From NCBI GenBank assembly GCA_026874595.1, contig CM049311.1, positions 37,964,676 to 38,028,675 on the forward strand: a stretch of DNA of 64,000 nucleotides, in the 5' to 3' direction. The stretch is from Sipunculus nudus (taxonomy: Eukaryota > Annelida > Sipuncula > Golfingiida > Sipunculidae). The translations under genes and the position numbers were made by a program. The notes below the pieces were generated by a model. The model made no database searches and had not been told where the DNA came from. It worked only from the letters and a program-made list of their open reading frames with translations. The first letter of the stretch is position 1, and each line of letters begins with the position of its first letter. Positions 1-11,769 of the stretch are shown piece after piece.

Positions 1-1039
1 TATTTAAACATTGAATTCCAATGTAAAAAAATAAACTTTAGACAGGCCTGGTTAATCTCGAACTAAGTTTACTCCAAGTGTGTCATGTTGTGGGCATTCA
101 CTTCTGTCCATTATATTGATTAAAATGAAGGTTGGGTATTTTAACAATGCTTTTTACCCACAATGCCTCCCCAGCGTTTGGTCAGCCGTGTGTGAGCCTG
201 TGGGCTGCAGATCCATCTTGCCTTTAGGTAAAGGTTGATGTTGGATCCCCCCAGGACTTGCAGGTGCAGTAGGCACCGGGCCTTGGTGACACCAGGATAT
301 AAAATAATATGACAGGAAGCGAGTGCTTCCACCCTGTCTTGTAGTTCCAAACAAAAAAAATGGAACTCTGCAGATGTATATATATATATATAACTTAAGA
401 ATAAGGTAAGTCACCAAAATAATTGTTAAAAAAAATGTTGGACCTGCTGGTCCAGTCAGGCTAGCTGTGGTGTGCCAATTTATTAAATTAATGATTTATT
501 GTTTTCTTTCTTAATCAATTAAATTTGTTGTGATATTGCATAATTGATTATAAATGGTTATGTGTGTACATGCACAGAAGTCATTTCAACCAGAGTAAAT
601 ATTCTAATCCAGTCAAGTATAAAGAAAGATGAGAGGCAAGGAGGAAACAACATTAAAACTGAACCATGTGCAGCTAATAAGTACCCAGATTTTGCCATAA
701 CCTTTATCTTTCTGCATGGTGTAAAAGTCACAATAATATAGAGGGCATATTAAATATTTGATGAATAATCGATCGTTTTTTTGTTTTCTTTCAATCATCA
801 ATCATGATTTTACAACCAGTTCTGACCACTACAGGCTAGTAGGACCTGACTTTTGTTAGACCTACAATCATTTTCTTGAACTTTATCTTTCCCTGAGCAG
901 GCTTTTAACTATTAATTTTGTAAGTATTTTCAGTTATATATGATATTGTTGGGACTATGTATATCCTCTCCTGTTTGTATTTTCAGTTATATATGATATT
1001 GTTGGGACTTCTTATATCCATTCTTGTTTGTATTTTCAG
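1..1039. other. OSCP1 intron, 5' part
   Basis: No exon recognised. A block at about 160-350 is distinctly richer in G+C than its AT-rich surroundings and looks like an inserted repeat, but I cannot name the family. A short (TA)n run lies near 376-392. Confidence 0.5.
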
Positions 1040-1092
1040 TTATTTATGATATTGTTGGCACCATGTATAACAAGAGATTCATGGAAGAGCTG
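925..1092 (+). repeat. 53-bp triplication of OSCP1 intron/exon acceptor boundary
   Basis: Three near-identical units begin at acceptor TTTCAG with exon starts at 934, 987 and 1040 (period 53). Each copy holds the end of the intron and the first exon bases (TATGATATTGTTGG). Only the last leads into the full exon; because 53 is not a multiple of three, use of an upstream acceptor shifts the OSCP1 frame. Confidence 0.85.
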
Positions 1093-1194
1093 TTCAAACC
1101 TCAGGAATTGTACTCCAAGAAAGCCATGAGGACCGTGTTTGATCGTCTGGCCCACGCTTCTATCATGAGGCTGAACTCAGCCAGCATGGACAAG
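1040..1194 (+). CDS. OSCP1: OSCP1 exon a (first in window)
   Basis: Acceptor TATTTTCAG ends at 1039 and donor GTATTG starts at 1195. The exon opens with two bases of a split codon, then encodes IYDIVGTMYNKRFMEELFK and on to SASMDK. Two upstream copies of the acceptor region lie at 925-1039; using either would shift the frame. Confidence 0.9.
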
Positions 1195-4100
1195 GTATTG
1201 GTTCTAACATGTACAAGACAAGGTATTGGTTCTAGCATGTACTGTGGTTTCCTTTTTTGTTTGCAAAGGTTTCAAATTTGCGATATTCATGAAAGGAGCA
1301 ATTACAATGAAAATAAAACATTCCTGAAAAAGAGGCCCCATCATGGAAGGCAAGTCAAAAGGTAGAACATTGGCATTTAACACAAATAATAACAGATCTT
1401 GAATGTTCAAAGATTGCATGCTATTTAAATAATATCAGATCTGTGAAATTAAATGTCATAAATGAACAATATTGTTTGATGATGCCTTGGGATCCTAACC
1501 AGTTATTAAGATTTTGCACACATAATATATGATATAATGAATTCATATAATTGATAACTTAGTATAGATATATGGGGAGATTGCGAAAATTGGACCTCTA
1601 TGAAACACTGAAAAAGTTGAAATCACAAAATTTTAACATCTAAATACAAAGCTGGTATATTGTTCTGTCCTATGGCACACTGAGGTGTATCTTAATGTAT
1701 TGCTTTTTGGCTAGAAAAGATTTGATGTAAAAGAAATCATTTGGTAGATTTTTATTTATTATTTTATTGCTAATATTATGGAGACATTCATTTTCATGAC
1801 ACACTGTGATACTGAGATATGGATGTTCTTTATCAGCTGTACGATCTGATGACAATGGCCTTCAAATACCAAGTGTCCTTGTGCCTGAGGCCGTCTGATA
1901 TACTCTTGGTGACTCTGAACCACCTGGATGCCATAGCAGAGTTTGTCCAGGAAAACAGTCCAGTTAACACACAGGTGGAAAATGTCTACAGACTTCTCAT
2001 ACAGGTGAGCCTCCTGACTAAAAGTAAAAAGGGTGGTACAGACTGACTAATATTTATACACAGGTGGAAAATGTCTACAGACTCCTCATACAGGTGAGCC
2101 TCTTGACTAAAAGTAAAAAGGGTGGTACAGACTGACTAATATTTATACACAGGTGGAAAATGTCTACAGACTCCTCATACAGGTGAGCCTCTTGACTAAA
2201 AGTAAAAAGGGTGGTACAGACTGACTAAAATTATCAATGGTGGTACAGACTCCCATACAGGTTAATCTCCAGACTAAAATGATAATTCTGCATTGACCCA
2301 GTTGAGGACTGCAGACTACTCAAACAGGTGATACAGACTTCTCATACAGTTAGGCTCTTGACTAAAATATATAGAAAAGTTAGACACAGCTGCTAGAGAT
2401 TCCTAATACAGGTAAGTCTACTTATTGAAATTATACACACATGGTACAGATTCCTCATACAGGTGAGTCTCCTGACTTAACTTTATACTCAGATGGAAAT
2501 GTCTAAAGATTCAAAAAGGTGATTCTCCTAACTAAACTTATATACAGGTGGAAAATGTCTAAATTTGCTGACTAATATTATACTTTGGCAAAGAGTTTGC
2601 ATAAGAGCTGGTATAATAAAACAAAATTAAGCCAGTATTTGTTGTATTCTTATCTTAATGATCTTGATATCTCATTCCAATGCAGTTATCCTTCATTATA
2701 TTTGCCATGGTGTGATTGCTAAGCTGTACATTTCAGGGTGTTTAAAGGTTTAGTTTTGGTGGCTGCCAGATGTTAGCAGTCATTGCATTTATGCCTTAGT
2801 GTAGTAATTGTTTGTGTTGAATATTATTTTTCTACATATTCCATGTAAAACCTGCCTTTCAAAGTAGTCATGTTAGAGTTTATAAATTATTTTATAGAAT
2901 ACAAATTGTCACCTCTCTCATACCAAAGTGGTGTTCTAAATAAGGTAAAGTTCGACGATATCAAATAAAATGCCATTCTATCTACATTATGCTTTGAATC
3001 AATCTGTTGTTTAGCTTTGCCTGTTATCTTTTAACAGTCACAACTTTATCATCTGCTCTTGTCCACTTTCAGCACTATGGTGACCTGACACCAGGAGAGT
3101 TCATGCTGATCAGGCAGACATTGCTCAATTTCTTTCAGGACATGCACATAAGGGTCAGTATTTCATGTATTTCACATTCTTTATACAGTAGAGCGCTGTT
3201 CATCCGAACATTGTGGGGGACAAGGTTTTTGTTCAGATAAATGAATGTTTGGATGAACGGGCATGTGTAAAACAACATTGTGGCATCAATGTCGAGTGCA
3301 TGATATTACTACTATGAATAGTGGCACAATGTCTTGGACTTCAGTTAGCTTTCAGAGTTATCAAAAAGGAACCAGAATGGAATAAGTGATAAATACTTCT
3401 TTACTTACATGGAATGAACAAATCAAACGTTCATTCAAGTAATTATTAATATTATATTTTCAACTACTTGGTTAAGAGTATTTGTCATTGGAGTACATGA
3501 ACCATTTATTCCCTTGCCGATTGTGTGGATATCCGCCATGACAGGTAACCGCCTCTGTACCACCCCTATGTGCGAACAGTAAAACTAATTTGTAATCGGA
3601 CGTCGTGCGCATCATCTTTCGCCTCTTGGAATTCTGCGTGTCTGGCATCAGGCCCTTGAAGTCCCTTAGCTGGTGACGACTGTTCTTGGTGTCACTTATG
3701 ATTTATCTGCCAACATTAAACTCTCTGGCAAACTGCGATTTGGTCAAGTGTCTCAAAGATGCTTGAGAAATAAAGCGCTTGTCTTCAAGTGACAGGACAT
3801 GTCGCTTGAGTTTGCGAGACCCTGACTCTATCTGACATGAAATTAGAGCACTACGATCAGTGTTTTTGTAATAAAGATTTGCTAAATTGTGAATTAACGT
3901 GCTTGTCATGATAAAGCTTATATAGAAAACAGATTTGCAGATTTGCAGAACTTCTCAGATTAGTTAAAGTTCAAGCGTATCAGAGTCCTACTTTGTCAGC
4001 ACAGAATCTATTTGCTGTCATTGTTGGATGGTTTACCGGTGTGAACAACCAAACAAGGTACGACAAAATGTAAATTAGGTGACCTGACAGGTGGTCATTT

Positions 4101-7100
4101 TCACACCTGCAACTACATAAATGAGTACAAGTCCCAGCGAAGGTACAGCAGGGTGTGCACAACCTGGATGATCAGATGTTGTCACACCTGCAACTCAACA
4201 ACCAATGATGCATTCATTAATTAGTCGGGGCCAGGAGAAAATACACTTGCGACAATCTGCTCTTCTGATGCAATATATCTTATTTTCAGATCACCAAATT
4301 TTCGTTTGTAAACATTTCGGATAAACTGTCATAATTTTGTTTCTTAAGTTTGAATTACCAATAAACGGTTTTATGGATAAACAGTGTTCAGATGAAGGGA
4401 GCTCCTCTGTATTGTTTAAATGATTTATGCTACAAATAAAGCTCTTTTAATATGTGCACATATTTAACAACTGATATAAGGGTATTATCCATGTCAAATA
4501 ACTCCATTAATATTATTTGTAAGTGCTAAAGTTTTTTTAGTACCATATTGTCTAACTAGAATAGGGGCAGTCGACATGTCACTACAAATATCAACCGTAT
4601 CACAATGGCATTGATAGAGTGAGGCATGGAATGTATTCTGACGTGGCAGCCCTCCAAATTTGTGGCATCAGAGATGCCAGATTATCCCAAGATAACAGTG
4701 GTTGAAACTTAAAAATAATTATCGCAGGTGGCACCACCAGTCATGTGTACATGATAACACCGTCCTAGATCTATGGAAATGCAAAATTATTGCAAAATTT
4801 CAGGCTGATATATCAAACCACTCCTGAGATAAATGCATAAATGTCTTTAATCAATACATGATTGAAGGCAATGCCACCTGTCTTGTGTATGAGAAAGCTA
4901 CACAAGATGAATGGCTCTGCCAACTTTCAGGCCAATAAATCAAACCAATACTGAGATGTGTGTGATTATTGCCAAAAGGAAGTGCACAAAGGAACATCAT
5001 GCAAAAATTATTGTAGATGGTGCCCAAGTCTTGTATTCAAGATGAAGGAATGCAACATTTAAGGCTGAAACATTAAACCACTCCTGATGTAAATACATGA
5101 ATGGATTCTTTAAATATGATTGGAGGTGGCATCAATATCTCGTGTGGCAAAAAGCTACACAAGGGGATGGATGTGCATATTTCTGGCCCATGTCACTAAC
5201 CCCTCCTGAGATAAGGCATCACTCTGTTCTATGAAAACATGTCAATAGGTGGTACCACCAGTCTGGTCTGTGACAAAGCTATCCAAGATAGATAAACATG
5301 AAAGATTTCAGGCTGATACATCCACCCAGATAGATATGTGCAATTTTCACCTAAAACAGATTTATGGATGGATGCTATGCAATAATGATTGAAGATGGCA
5401 CCACCAGGCTTGCATATGAGATATAAGTATGTATGAGGTATAAAAAATCTATTGATATGCAAAATATCACATATATATAACAAACCTCTCCTGAGATAAA
5501 TACATAGATGTATTCTAGAAATGCATGATTGTCAAGTGTATGAGAAAGCTATCCAAGATGGATTGACATTACAAATTCAGACTGATACATTGAACCATTC
5601 CTCAGATACCAGTGATTTACACCCAAAGCAACCACATGGATGGATGCGACATGAAAGCAATTGCAGATGGTGCCACCAGTCTTCAGTATGAGTTAAAGGT
5701 ATCCAAGATCAATAGACATGCAAATTTTTTTCCCCAGAACATCAAAACACTCATGAGATATGTGCTATTATTGATACTAAAAGATGCACAGATTGATACT
5801 ATGTAAAAAGGATTGTAGATAGCACCACCAACATTTTGTTCACATGTATCTGAAGAACAATGCCGGGTTTCAGTCAGATCCATCCAAGATTCTCAGGGGA
5901 GTTCTTCATAGTTGAATGTGGCTGCATCAGAGGTGGATTCTACTTGAAAATGTAGCATCCACAAAACTCTTTCAGGGCTTACAGTAATATACAATATAAA
6001 AAATCTCCATTTACCTTTATTAGGTGACGCTTGTCTGAAAGAAATGGGAAAGCCCCCTTGTGTGCAGCAATCCACCATGACATGGGGATTCTACAGACTT
6101 ATACCATACCCAAAGCCCCTAATTTGAATTATTATTTAATTATTGCAAACATATTCTTTGTCATTTTTAACCCTGAATGAAGTTAGGGTTATTGTTTTGG
6201 TTGATTCTGTGTGTGAGCATGTGCGTATCTGCAAGAAATCTGAAGAATTGTTTCTTGAAATCAACAAATTAGTAGCATCCATGAACAATTCAGAATCCAC
6301 AGTAATTCATGTTAGACTTAATCCCTGTATTTTTACCTTCAAAACTGTCAGACACTGAGACAGTTTTTTCAGTATCCTCTGTTTCATGGCAGTTATGTCA
6401 CAGTTTTAGTTCCCGAATCATATTTCATATTTGACCATCACCAAATAGCAGGGACAACTCATCTAAGCTTTTGAAATGTAAATATAGAAAAAATAGAAAT
6501 AGAAATAAGTATATTTTTTTTGCATTTGCTAAGATTTTGCAATATTCAGCTGAGCACTGTGACCTGTGAGTCCTTTTTTTCATATCAAGTATAAAGATAT
6601 GTTCAATTTGTTTTAAAATATGCGATTTATCAGCTGATAATGAATGTACTCTCCCAGATGTAATAAAGGACTGTACCTGTCATATTGTCTTTTATTCCAG
6701 GTATCTATTTTCCTGAAGGACAAGGTGCAGAATTCTAATGGTCGCTTTGTATTGCCAGCTGGTGGGCTAGTTCCCTGGGCAACAGAAGTCCCTGGAACAA
6801 TCAGGTGAGCCATATGCTGTGAAAAAATCCTGGTGAGAACCCTGAACTAGCTTTGGAATTTTATGATTTGTGCTCTTCAGATCTACAAATATTGTTGGTA
6901 ACTCTTATTGAGTTATCAGTGTACTAATTACAGTAGCACTGTAGAATGTTTGGTGATGGAGAATAAGGTATTCTATTGTAAAAAATGTGAAATTTTTTAA
7001 CGGACCCTGCATTGTTCTGCAGGACATTTAATGAGAGAGGTCAGCCAGCGAACCAGACACAGTTCAGCACGGGAGGACAGTATAAAACTCAGGCTCAAGA

Positions 7101-10100
7101 GGGATCTTTCAGTCCCAATGGCAACAGGGTCACTACGCTCGGCACAAACATGTAAGTTTCTCTCAGGGCTTAGATTTCACATAACATTACCACTTGAAAG
7201 GTGAAGGTAGCATCTTTATAGTCTAATATCACATGGTCAGTCTCATCTGACTTAATCTTTTCAGAGTTTTTCAGGCCAGTTAATCATGTAGCTTTTCTCA
7301 GCTCCCTTGGAACATACATCCTATGTAGCCTGGAAAGGAGCAATCTGGTTATTCCCTTGCTGCCATGACTAGCCCCTATTCACTCCTGGGTGAAAAAAGG
7401 TGCACTAATAATTTTTCTATAGCATGGAGAATGGTCTTAAAAGGAATAGTCCCACAGTTGAAGGAATTACACACACAAAAAAAATATTAAGTCACTAAAC
7501 ACTTCCTGTTCTTGTTAATTTGCTTTAAGGGGCCTATTCACATACCAGATATGTAAGTATACACAAAAAACAGTGTTTTCTCCTGAAAATATTATGGCAT
7601 TTGCCAGTATTTTGTGCTAAATCAGTTTGTTTTCTCCTGTGCACATGTAGGAAAAAGCTTACACCGGGTGCAATCAGTGTTGCTAAATATAAACATAAAG
7701 CACATGCCACCTGGTGGCCGTACTGTGTGACTGCACAAATCAAGAATTTTCAAGCTTCCAGCCAGTGTTTCTTCTTTCATGTTACCTGTCCTTGTTTTGG
7801 AGTTTGAACCTCTGGTCAGGCAGTCCTGGTATGGTAAACTATCACACTTGGACAGTGTTTACCCATATATAACAATGTATAAAACAGGTGATTTCCAGAT
7901 AATAAGTCTGTGAGCCAGGGTGGTTTTGCTGGGGAAACTTTTTTATACATCCAAAAGGAACTAATGATGTTAGATCATGCACATAATATTACAAATATAA
8001 ATGTACCTTTAAGGATTTTGATTAAGGTATATGTATTGTTTCATCGCTGTGTTTAGGTACAGCATTGCCAGAACTGTAGAAGCAATGACTAGCGGACCCA
8101 CAAAGCAGTCAACAACCTCTGCAGACATGGTGAGTGATCAGTATGCTGTCTCAGCAGGACACTGGCTGTAGCAGTTTGCGTCTGTTTGTTAAAGCAAAGA
8201 AATGAATGAAACCTTCAGTCCCCCCCCCCCCAAACCTGTGTCTAAATCAGTGATCATCTTTTTTTTACATGTTACATGATTTAAAGTTTCATTTTATAAC
8301 AGCGGCGATAAAAAAGCATCTACTGTATTAAGTAGGGTTGATCCGAATCCTCTTTTTGTCTTTTTAGAAAATGTCAAGTGTTTGAACAAAAAAGGAGACA
8401 GACTCAGTTTAGTTTTCCATAATTATTTACTTCAGCCCATGGACCTTTCCTCAATGGATGTATTCAAAATGATACCCTGTTGTATGATTTGTTGATATCA
8501 AATTTCTTATGACCCTTACAGTATCCAGTCATAATCTTTTTAGCATTGCAGACTGCAGTGCTTTGAATGATAAACTGTTAAAGCTCATTTAATGTAGAAT
8601 CATAGATAATTTTAGTTTACTTGTAAATTAAGTTTATGATATAAATTTTTAAAATTCACTCTACTGTTTTTCTTCATGGTCATGGTTCACTTTTACAAAT
8701 TCTGCAATATTAATGAGTCAACATACTGTAGTGTCAGATTAAGCTGTCAGATTGTACTTTATTTATACAGGACACTTCAAGTCCAAATCCTTTGGCGAAA
8801 GCACAGTTAGATTTACTGTCTCATTTGATTGGTGGAGAAAAGAAAAAGGGGAGGTCAGAGTTCAGGCTCAACTTGTTCAACACAGATGAAGAGGAAATGT
8901 AAGTTTTTTTTTATTTCTTAATCTATTTTAACCAGTTAATGAGAATATAGAAGTAGGGTCATCCTAATATAATTTGGGAATGAAGGCATGATCATCCCCA
9001 GAGCATTTCTCCAGCATTTACTTGGAAGATACATTTCTAATGGCCACCAAACTCTCTTCGCAAATAAATTACCAGTATTTAGAGACTCTCCCTAGAGTAC
9101 ATTCCTGTCATATTGCCCTGCCCTCATCAAACCCTGACCTCGATGATATTTCAAAACCACTCATGGGGGCTGTCTGTGTACAGATTAAAATGTGGATGCT
9201 TCAAGTCACATGTTGGAATGATGGGTATAGTCCTGGTATTTATAATTTATAGATAATGTCAAATGGATTTTCTGACAATGGAGTTTAAGGAGAATTTTGC
9301 TAGGTCTAGGGAAGGTAAACTCTGAGATCTCAGATGGAGCATTGCCCCTTCACTTTTAAACTTGTGTCACTGTTTTGGATATTAATTACCAGCAACAAAT
9401 GGTTGAGTCATAGATAATATTACATTTTGGAATTATATTACCTGCAGGGAATGTATTATTATTGCTACAACATTATGAAAGCAGAATGAATAAGTGAATC
9501 TTACTCCAGTAAGATGACAGAAATAATTAAAATTTTATTACCAACATATTGACTGCACCGTATTTATGTAGGTGTAGGAGGCACTTAACATGATAGATAT
9601 CTATTATAACTTAGTGGCATAGAATTTCTACTGATTGAATTTATCTAATATATGTAATACAGTAAGCCTAAGTATCAGAGAGTCACACATTATTTTAGTA
9701 AATAAATATTGCTGCATGGCATTAACTGTATCTAGTGTACCATTCAAACAAATAATATTGGTTTATATTAAAATGTAATCAGTTATGTGACGTATGATTT
9801 ATTCACCTTTCTTCACAGACAAGCAGAGGCAATGAGGCCATCGCAGGGCCCCAGTGGTCAATTTCTCAACATTGATGCATCAAAGGTAAATAGAATACTA
9901 CCCACCACACTCATACTTAATTATCTATTCTGTGCAGCTGTCTTGATATATTTCGATAAGATCACATCACTAGCAGTCTCAAGTGTTAAAGACTAGGTAC
10001 TTTCAATATTGACTGTGTGTTTATACAGGTGTCACAGTCTGTAGTCCATCCAAGCACCCATGTCTGTTTGTTTTCCCAGGGTATTTTTTTATCTATGTGA

Positions 10101-11675
10101 GACAAATTAAAATTTTCAAGCCCAGAGGTTGCAGGAGCTATTCCACTGACTACCTGATTGAAAAAAATAATGTATTACTTTGCACTGAATTTGTATGAGG
10201 CAATCCAAAATGTGACAGAACAGGATACCAACAGAAATTTAGTAAATATTGAATTTATTACATGAGAAAACAGTAACTTTTTCTTGTCAGGTTGACAGAA
10301 ATGACATCAGTCATGTATATGAACAAATGTTCTTTAATATCAAAGAATAAGTTGGACCCTTTCCTGCCCTGTCAGGAAGGCAAACATAGGTTTTCACCTG
10401 CCCAGGGCAGTTGGTCTGTGGTAAATGCTAATCCCTGCAGTTTGTAAGATTAATGTCATATAAAACTGACATCTTGTCCCTTTGTTTTATTTTTTCAGGG
10501 AAACAGCCAGGTAACTTCTGTCTTGTGTGTTCAGTAATTCTCGGACCATAAAGTATTTATGAAGATTTTTTAAAAATTTTTCTTCAAGAATTTACAAATG
10601 AACCTGATGAATGAGAGTTGTAATGTAAATTTTTTTGACAATCCATTGTCTGTGATAAACTTTTGAAATAAATACAAAATGTCTGACCTGAAAATATCAA
10701 ACATTGTATGGCACCAGTACATGTTCTGTAGTAGATTTTCCAAGTATTATATATTGATAAAAAAATTATGAGAACATGAGAAAGTGTTGAATTTTCCTTT
10801 CTATATTAAAATCATTAACATTTAAAATAAAGCCCATACTGTCAGAATATATAAATTTACACAGGTGAAACGGAATTCTGCTCTGATTGTTGATAAAAGT
10901 GTTCTCATGTGACTGGTTCTACTGTACATAATATGAATGCTGCTAATTGTACCTGATCCATTCATTTCTACTCCATTTTTCCTGCAGTATGTAACCTGGT
11001 GTCTGCATTTGTTACTCTTCAAAACCTTGTATTATGTAATTGTTTATTCTGCTATAATGTATATTTTCTGGAACTATTTATAGTGACTTCCTCTTTGAAC
11101 GTCTCTCTAAAACCAAAATTTTGAGCTGTTGTCAGTGCTTTCTTGTTATTTCTATATGTCAGAGCAATTTTACATAACATTGTGGTAAAGATGTTTGCTA
11201 TGGTTTACCAAATTGGTGGTCCTTGTCAGTTTTGTTATGTAAAGATTAGCATCTTATTTATCATGGCTCATTATCCCTAGCAAATTAACAAAATATACCT
11301 TGGAAGTGTTTTTTACAAAATTCATTTTCTTTCCGGCCAGAATCTGTGTTAATATGTTATTTAGTCACATTTGCTTTCAGCTAATACTTCTGATTATTGT
11401 TAATTATAATTCAACATAGTGTTAGTGTGAGATATACATATTTAACATATATTTAACATATGTTAGTATCATACTCTGTAAGACATTCGTGTAAGATTGA
11501 ATCCAAATATATTTTGTAACCCTTATCTACTGATATTCATGTGTTATTCCCTGTGTCTTTCAAACAGAAAAAACAAAACTCAGAGTTAAGCCGCATAATG
11601 GGTGAAATGAACATGGCAGGAGGTTCAGCTGATGATGAAGAGGACCTTCTAGACTTGATGGACAGCGCAAAGTAA
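1040..11675 (+). CDS. OSCP1: OSCP1, organic solute carrier partner 1 (5' partial, 10 exons)
   Basis: Joining ten exons (1040-1194, 1837-2004, 3073-3153, 6701-6804, 7023-7151, 8057-8129, 8771-8898, 9819-9885, 10499-10510, 11568-11675) gives 340 codons plus a stop with every phase consistent. The product matches OSCP1 over nearly its whole length: MEELFKPQELYSKKA near the start, LYDLMTMAFKYQV, a GEFMLIRQTLLNFFQDMHIR block, FLKDKVQNSNGRFVLP, PWATEVPG, FRLNLFNTDEEE and a C-terminal ELSRIMGEM followed by an acidic DDEEDLLDLMD tail. No signal peptide or membrane segment is visible. OSCP1 family members are cytoplasmic proteins linked in vertebrates to organic-solute transport; the molecular role is poorly defined. 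The N-terminal roughly 50 residues are missing because the first exon(s) lie left of the window: the first visible exon opens with two bases of a split codon. Splice boundaries of the first two exons are tandemly duplicated (see repeats). Confidence 0.93.
1837..2004 (+). CDS. OSCP1: OSCP1 exon b
   Basis: Acceptor TATCAG ends at 1836 and donor GTGAGC starts at 2005. It encodes 56 residues from LYDLMTMAFKYQV to VENVYRLLIQ, phase 0 at both ends. The last 30 bases and the donor are repeated downstream. Confidence 0.92.
1970..2560 (+). repeat. 89-bp tandem duplication of OSCP1 exon-b end and donor, with decayed copies
   Basis: The last 30 bases of exon b plus donor (1975-2004, then GTGAGC) recur at 2064-2093 and 2153-2182, exact period 89, each preceded by ACACAG and followed by GTGAGCC. 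Degenerate donor-like copies (CATACAGGT and similar) continue to about 2560. Each intact copy could act as a 30-nt in-frame exon encoding VENVYRLLIQ. Confidence 0.85.
3073..3153 (+). CDS. OSCP1: OSCP1 exon c
   Basis: 27 codons, HYGDLTPGEFMLIRQTLLNF through DMHIR, between acceptor TTTCAG and a weak donor GTCAGT; phase 0 at both ends. The next exon continues the family sequence exactly (V-S-I-F-L-K-D-K). Confidence 0.92.
3186..4409 (-). mobile_element. Tigger/pogo-type DNA transposon remnant
   Basis: Imperfect terminal inverted repeats flank about 1.2 kb: the left end starts CAGTAGAGCGCTGTTCATCC, the right end reads on the other strand as CAGAGGAGCTCCCTTCATCT, both continuing into GAACA. TA dinucleotides abut both ends (3184-3185, 4410-4411), the Tc1/mariner-superfamily target duplication. 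The interior carries a broken transposase start on the minus strand. It sits in the OSCP1 intron and is too short for an intact ~500-codon Tigger transposase. Confidence 0.75.
3703..3909 (-). pseudogene. Tigger transposase N-terminal helix-turn-helix fragment
   Basis: A 68-codon minus-strand frame from ATG at 3909 contains LKRHVLSLEDKRFISQ and KSQFAREFNVGR, matching the spacing of the CENP-B/Psq-like HTH that opens pogo/Tigger transposases (K-LSLEDK...KSQ-AREF-V). It stops right after the HTH, and the DDE catalytic part is absent. Reading: internally deleted non-autonomous copy. Confidence 0.65.
4600..5885 (+). repeat. Diverged tandem repeats with GGTGGCACCACC-like motif
   Basis: About eight diverged units of roughly 120-150 bp. 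Each contains variants of a GATGGTGCCACCAGTCTTG box, then a TATGAGAAAGCTATCCAAGA-like stretch, then CACTCCTGAGATAAATGCAT. A related array lies at 45120-45420. No coding signal; lies in the OSCP1 intron between exons c and d. Confidence 0.65.
6701..6804 (+). CDS. OSCP1: OSCP1 exon d
   Basis: Acceptor TTATTCCAG, donor GTGAGC. Encodes VSIFLKDKVQNSNGRFVLP and PWATEVPGTI, ending with two bases of an Arg codon. Confidence 0.93.
7023..7151 (+). CDS. OSCP1: OSCP1 exon e
   Basis: Acceptor TTCTGCAG, donor GTAAGT. Encodes TFNERGQPANQTQF to VTTLGTN plus two bases of the next Met codon. Contains the family's GSF-G-RV-LGTNM pattern. Confidence 0.92.
8057..8129 (+). CDS. OSCP1: OSCP1 exon f
   Basis: Acceptor GTTTAG, donor GTGAGT. 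Completes the split Met, then YSIARTVEAMTSGPTKQ to SADM; phase 0 at the end. Confidence 0.9.
8220..8231 (+). repeat. poly-C tract
   Basis: Uninterrupted run of C within the OSCP1 intron between exons f and g. Confidence 0.9.
8771..8898 (+). CDS. OSCP1: OSCP1 exon g
   Basis: Acceptor TTATACAG, donor GTAAGT. Encodes DTSSPNPLAKAQLDLLSHL, then GGEKKKGRSEFRLNLFNTDE with an acidic end; ends in a split Ile codon. Confidence 0.93.
9819..9885 (+). CDS. OSCP1: OSCP1 exon h
   Basis: Acceptor TCTTCACAG, donor GTAAAT. Encodes QAEAMRPSQGPSGQFLNID and ASK, phase 0 at the end. Confidence 0.88.
10499..10510 (+). CDS. OSCP1: OSCP1 12-nt microexon (GNSQ)
   Basis: Four codons, GGA AAC AGC CAG, lie between a strong acceptor (ATTTTTTCAG) and the donor GTAACT. 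Both phases are 0, so the reading frame is kept with or without it. The flanking exons h and i are also in phase, so inclusion cannot be proved from sequence alone. Confidence 0.65.
11568..11675 (+). CDS. OSCP1: OSCP1 terminal exon i
   Basis: Acceptor CTTTCAAACAG. Encodes KKQNSELSRIMGEMNM, then an acidic DDEEDLLDLMDSAK end and stop TAA at 11673-11675. The SRIMGEM block and acidic tail are the typical OSCP1 C-terminus. Confidence 0.93.
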   Translation, partial: KKQNSELSRIMGEMNMAGGSADDEEDLLDLMDSAK

Positions 11676-11769
11676 TCCAGAAACAACTTGTCATACAGCT
11701 GTCCCTGGATCTCTTGATCTCAACTGATCAAAATCTCTCCCTCAGTTTTTCTCTCTCTCCCCAAGGTCT

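Noticed and set aside
160-350. Possible OSCP1 5' exon or tRNA-like gene in the GC-rich block
   Set aside because: No match to the missing OSCP1 N-terminus in any frame, and no cloverleaf or clear A/B boxes could be drawn.
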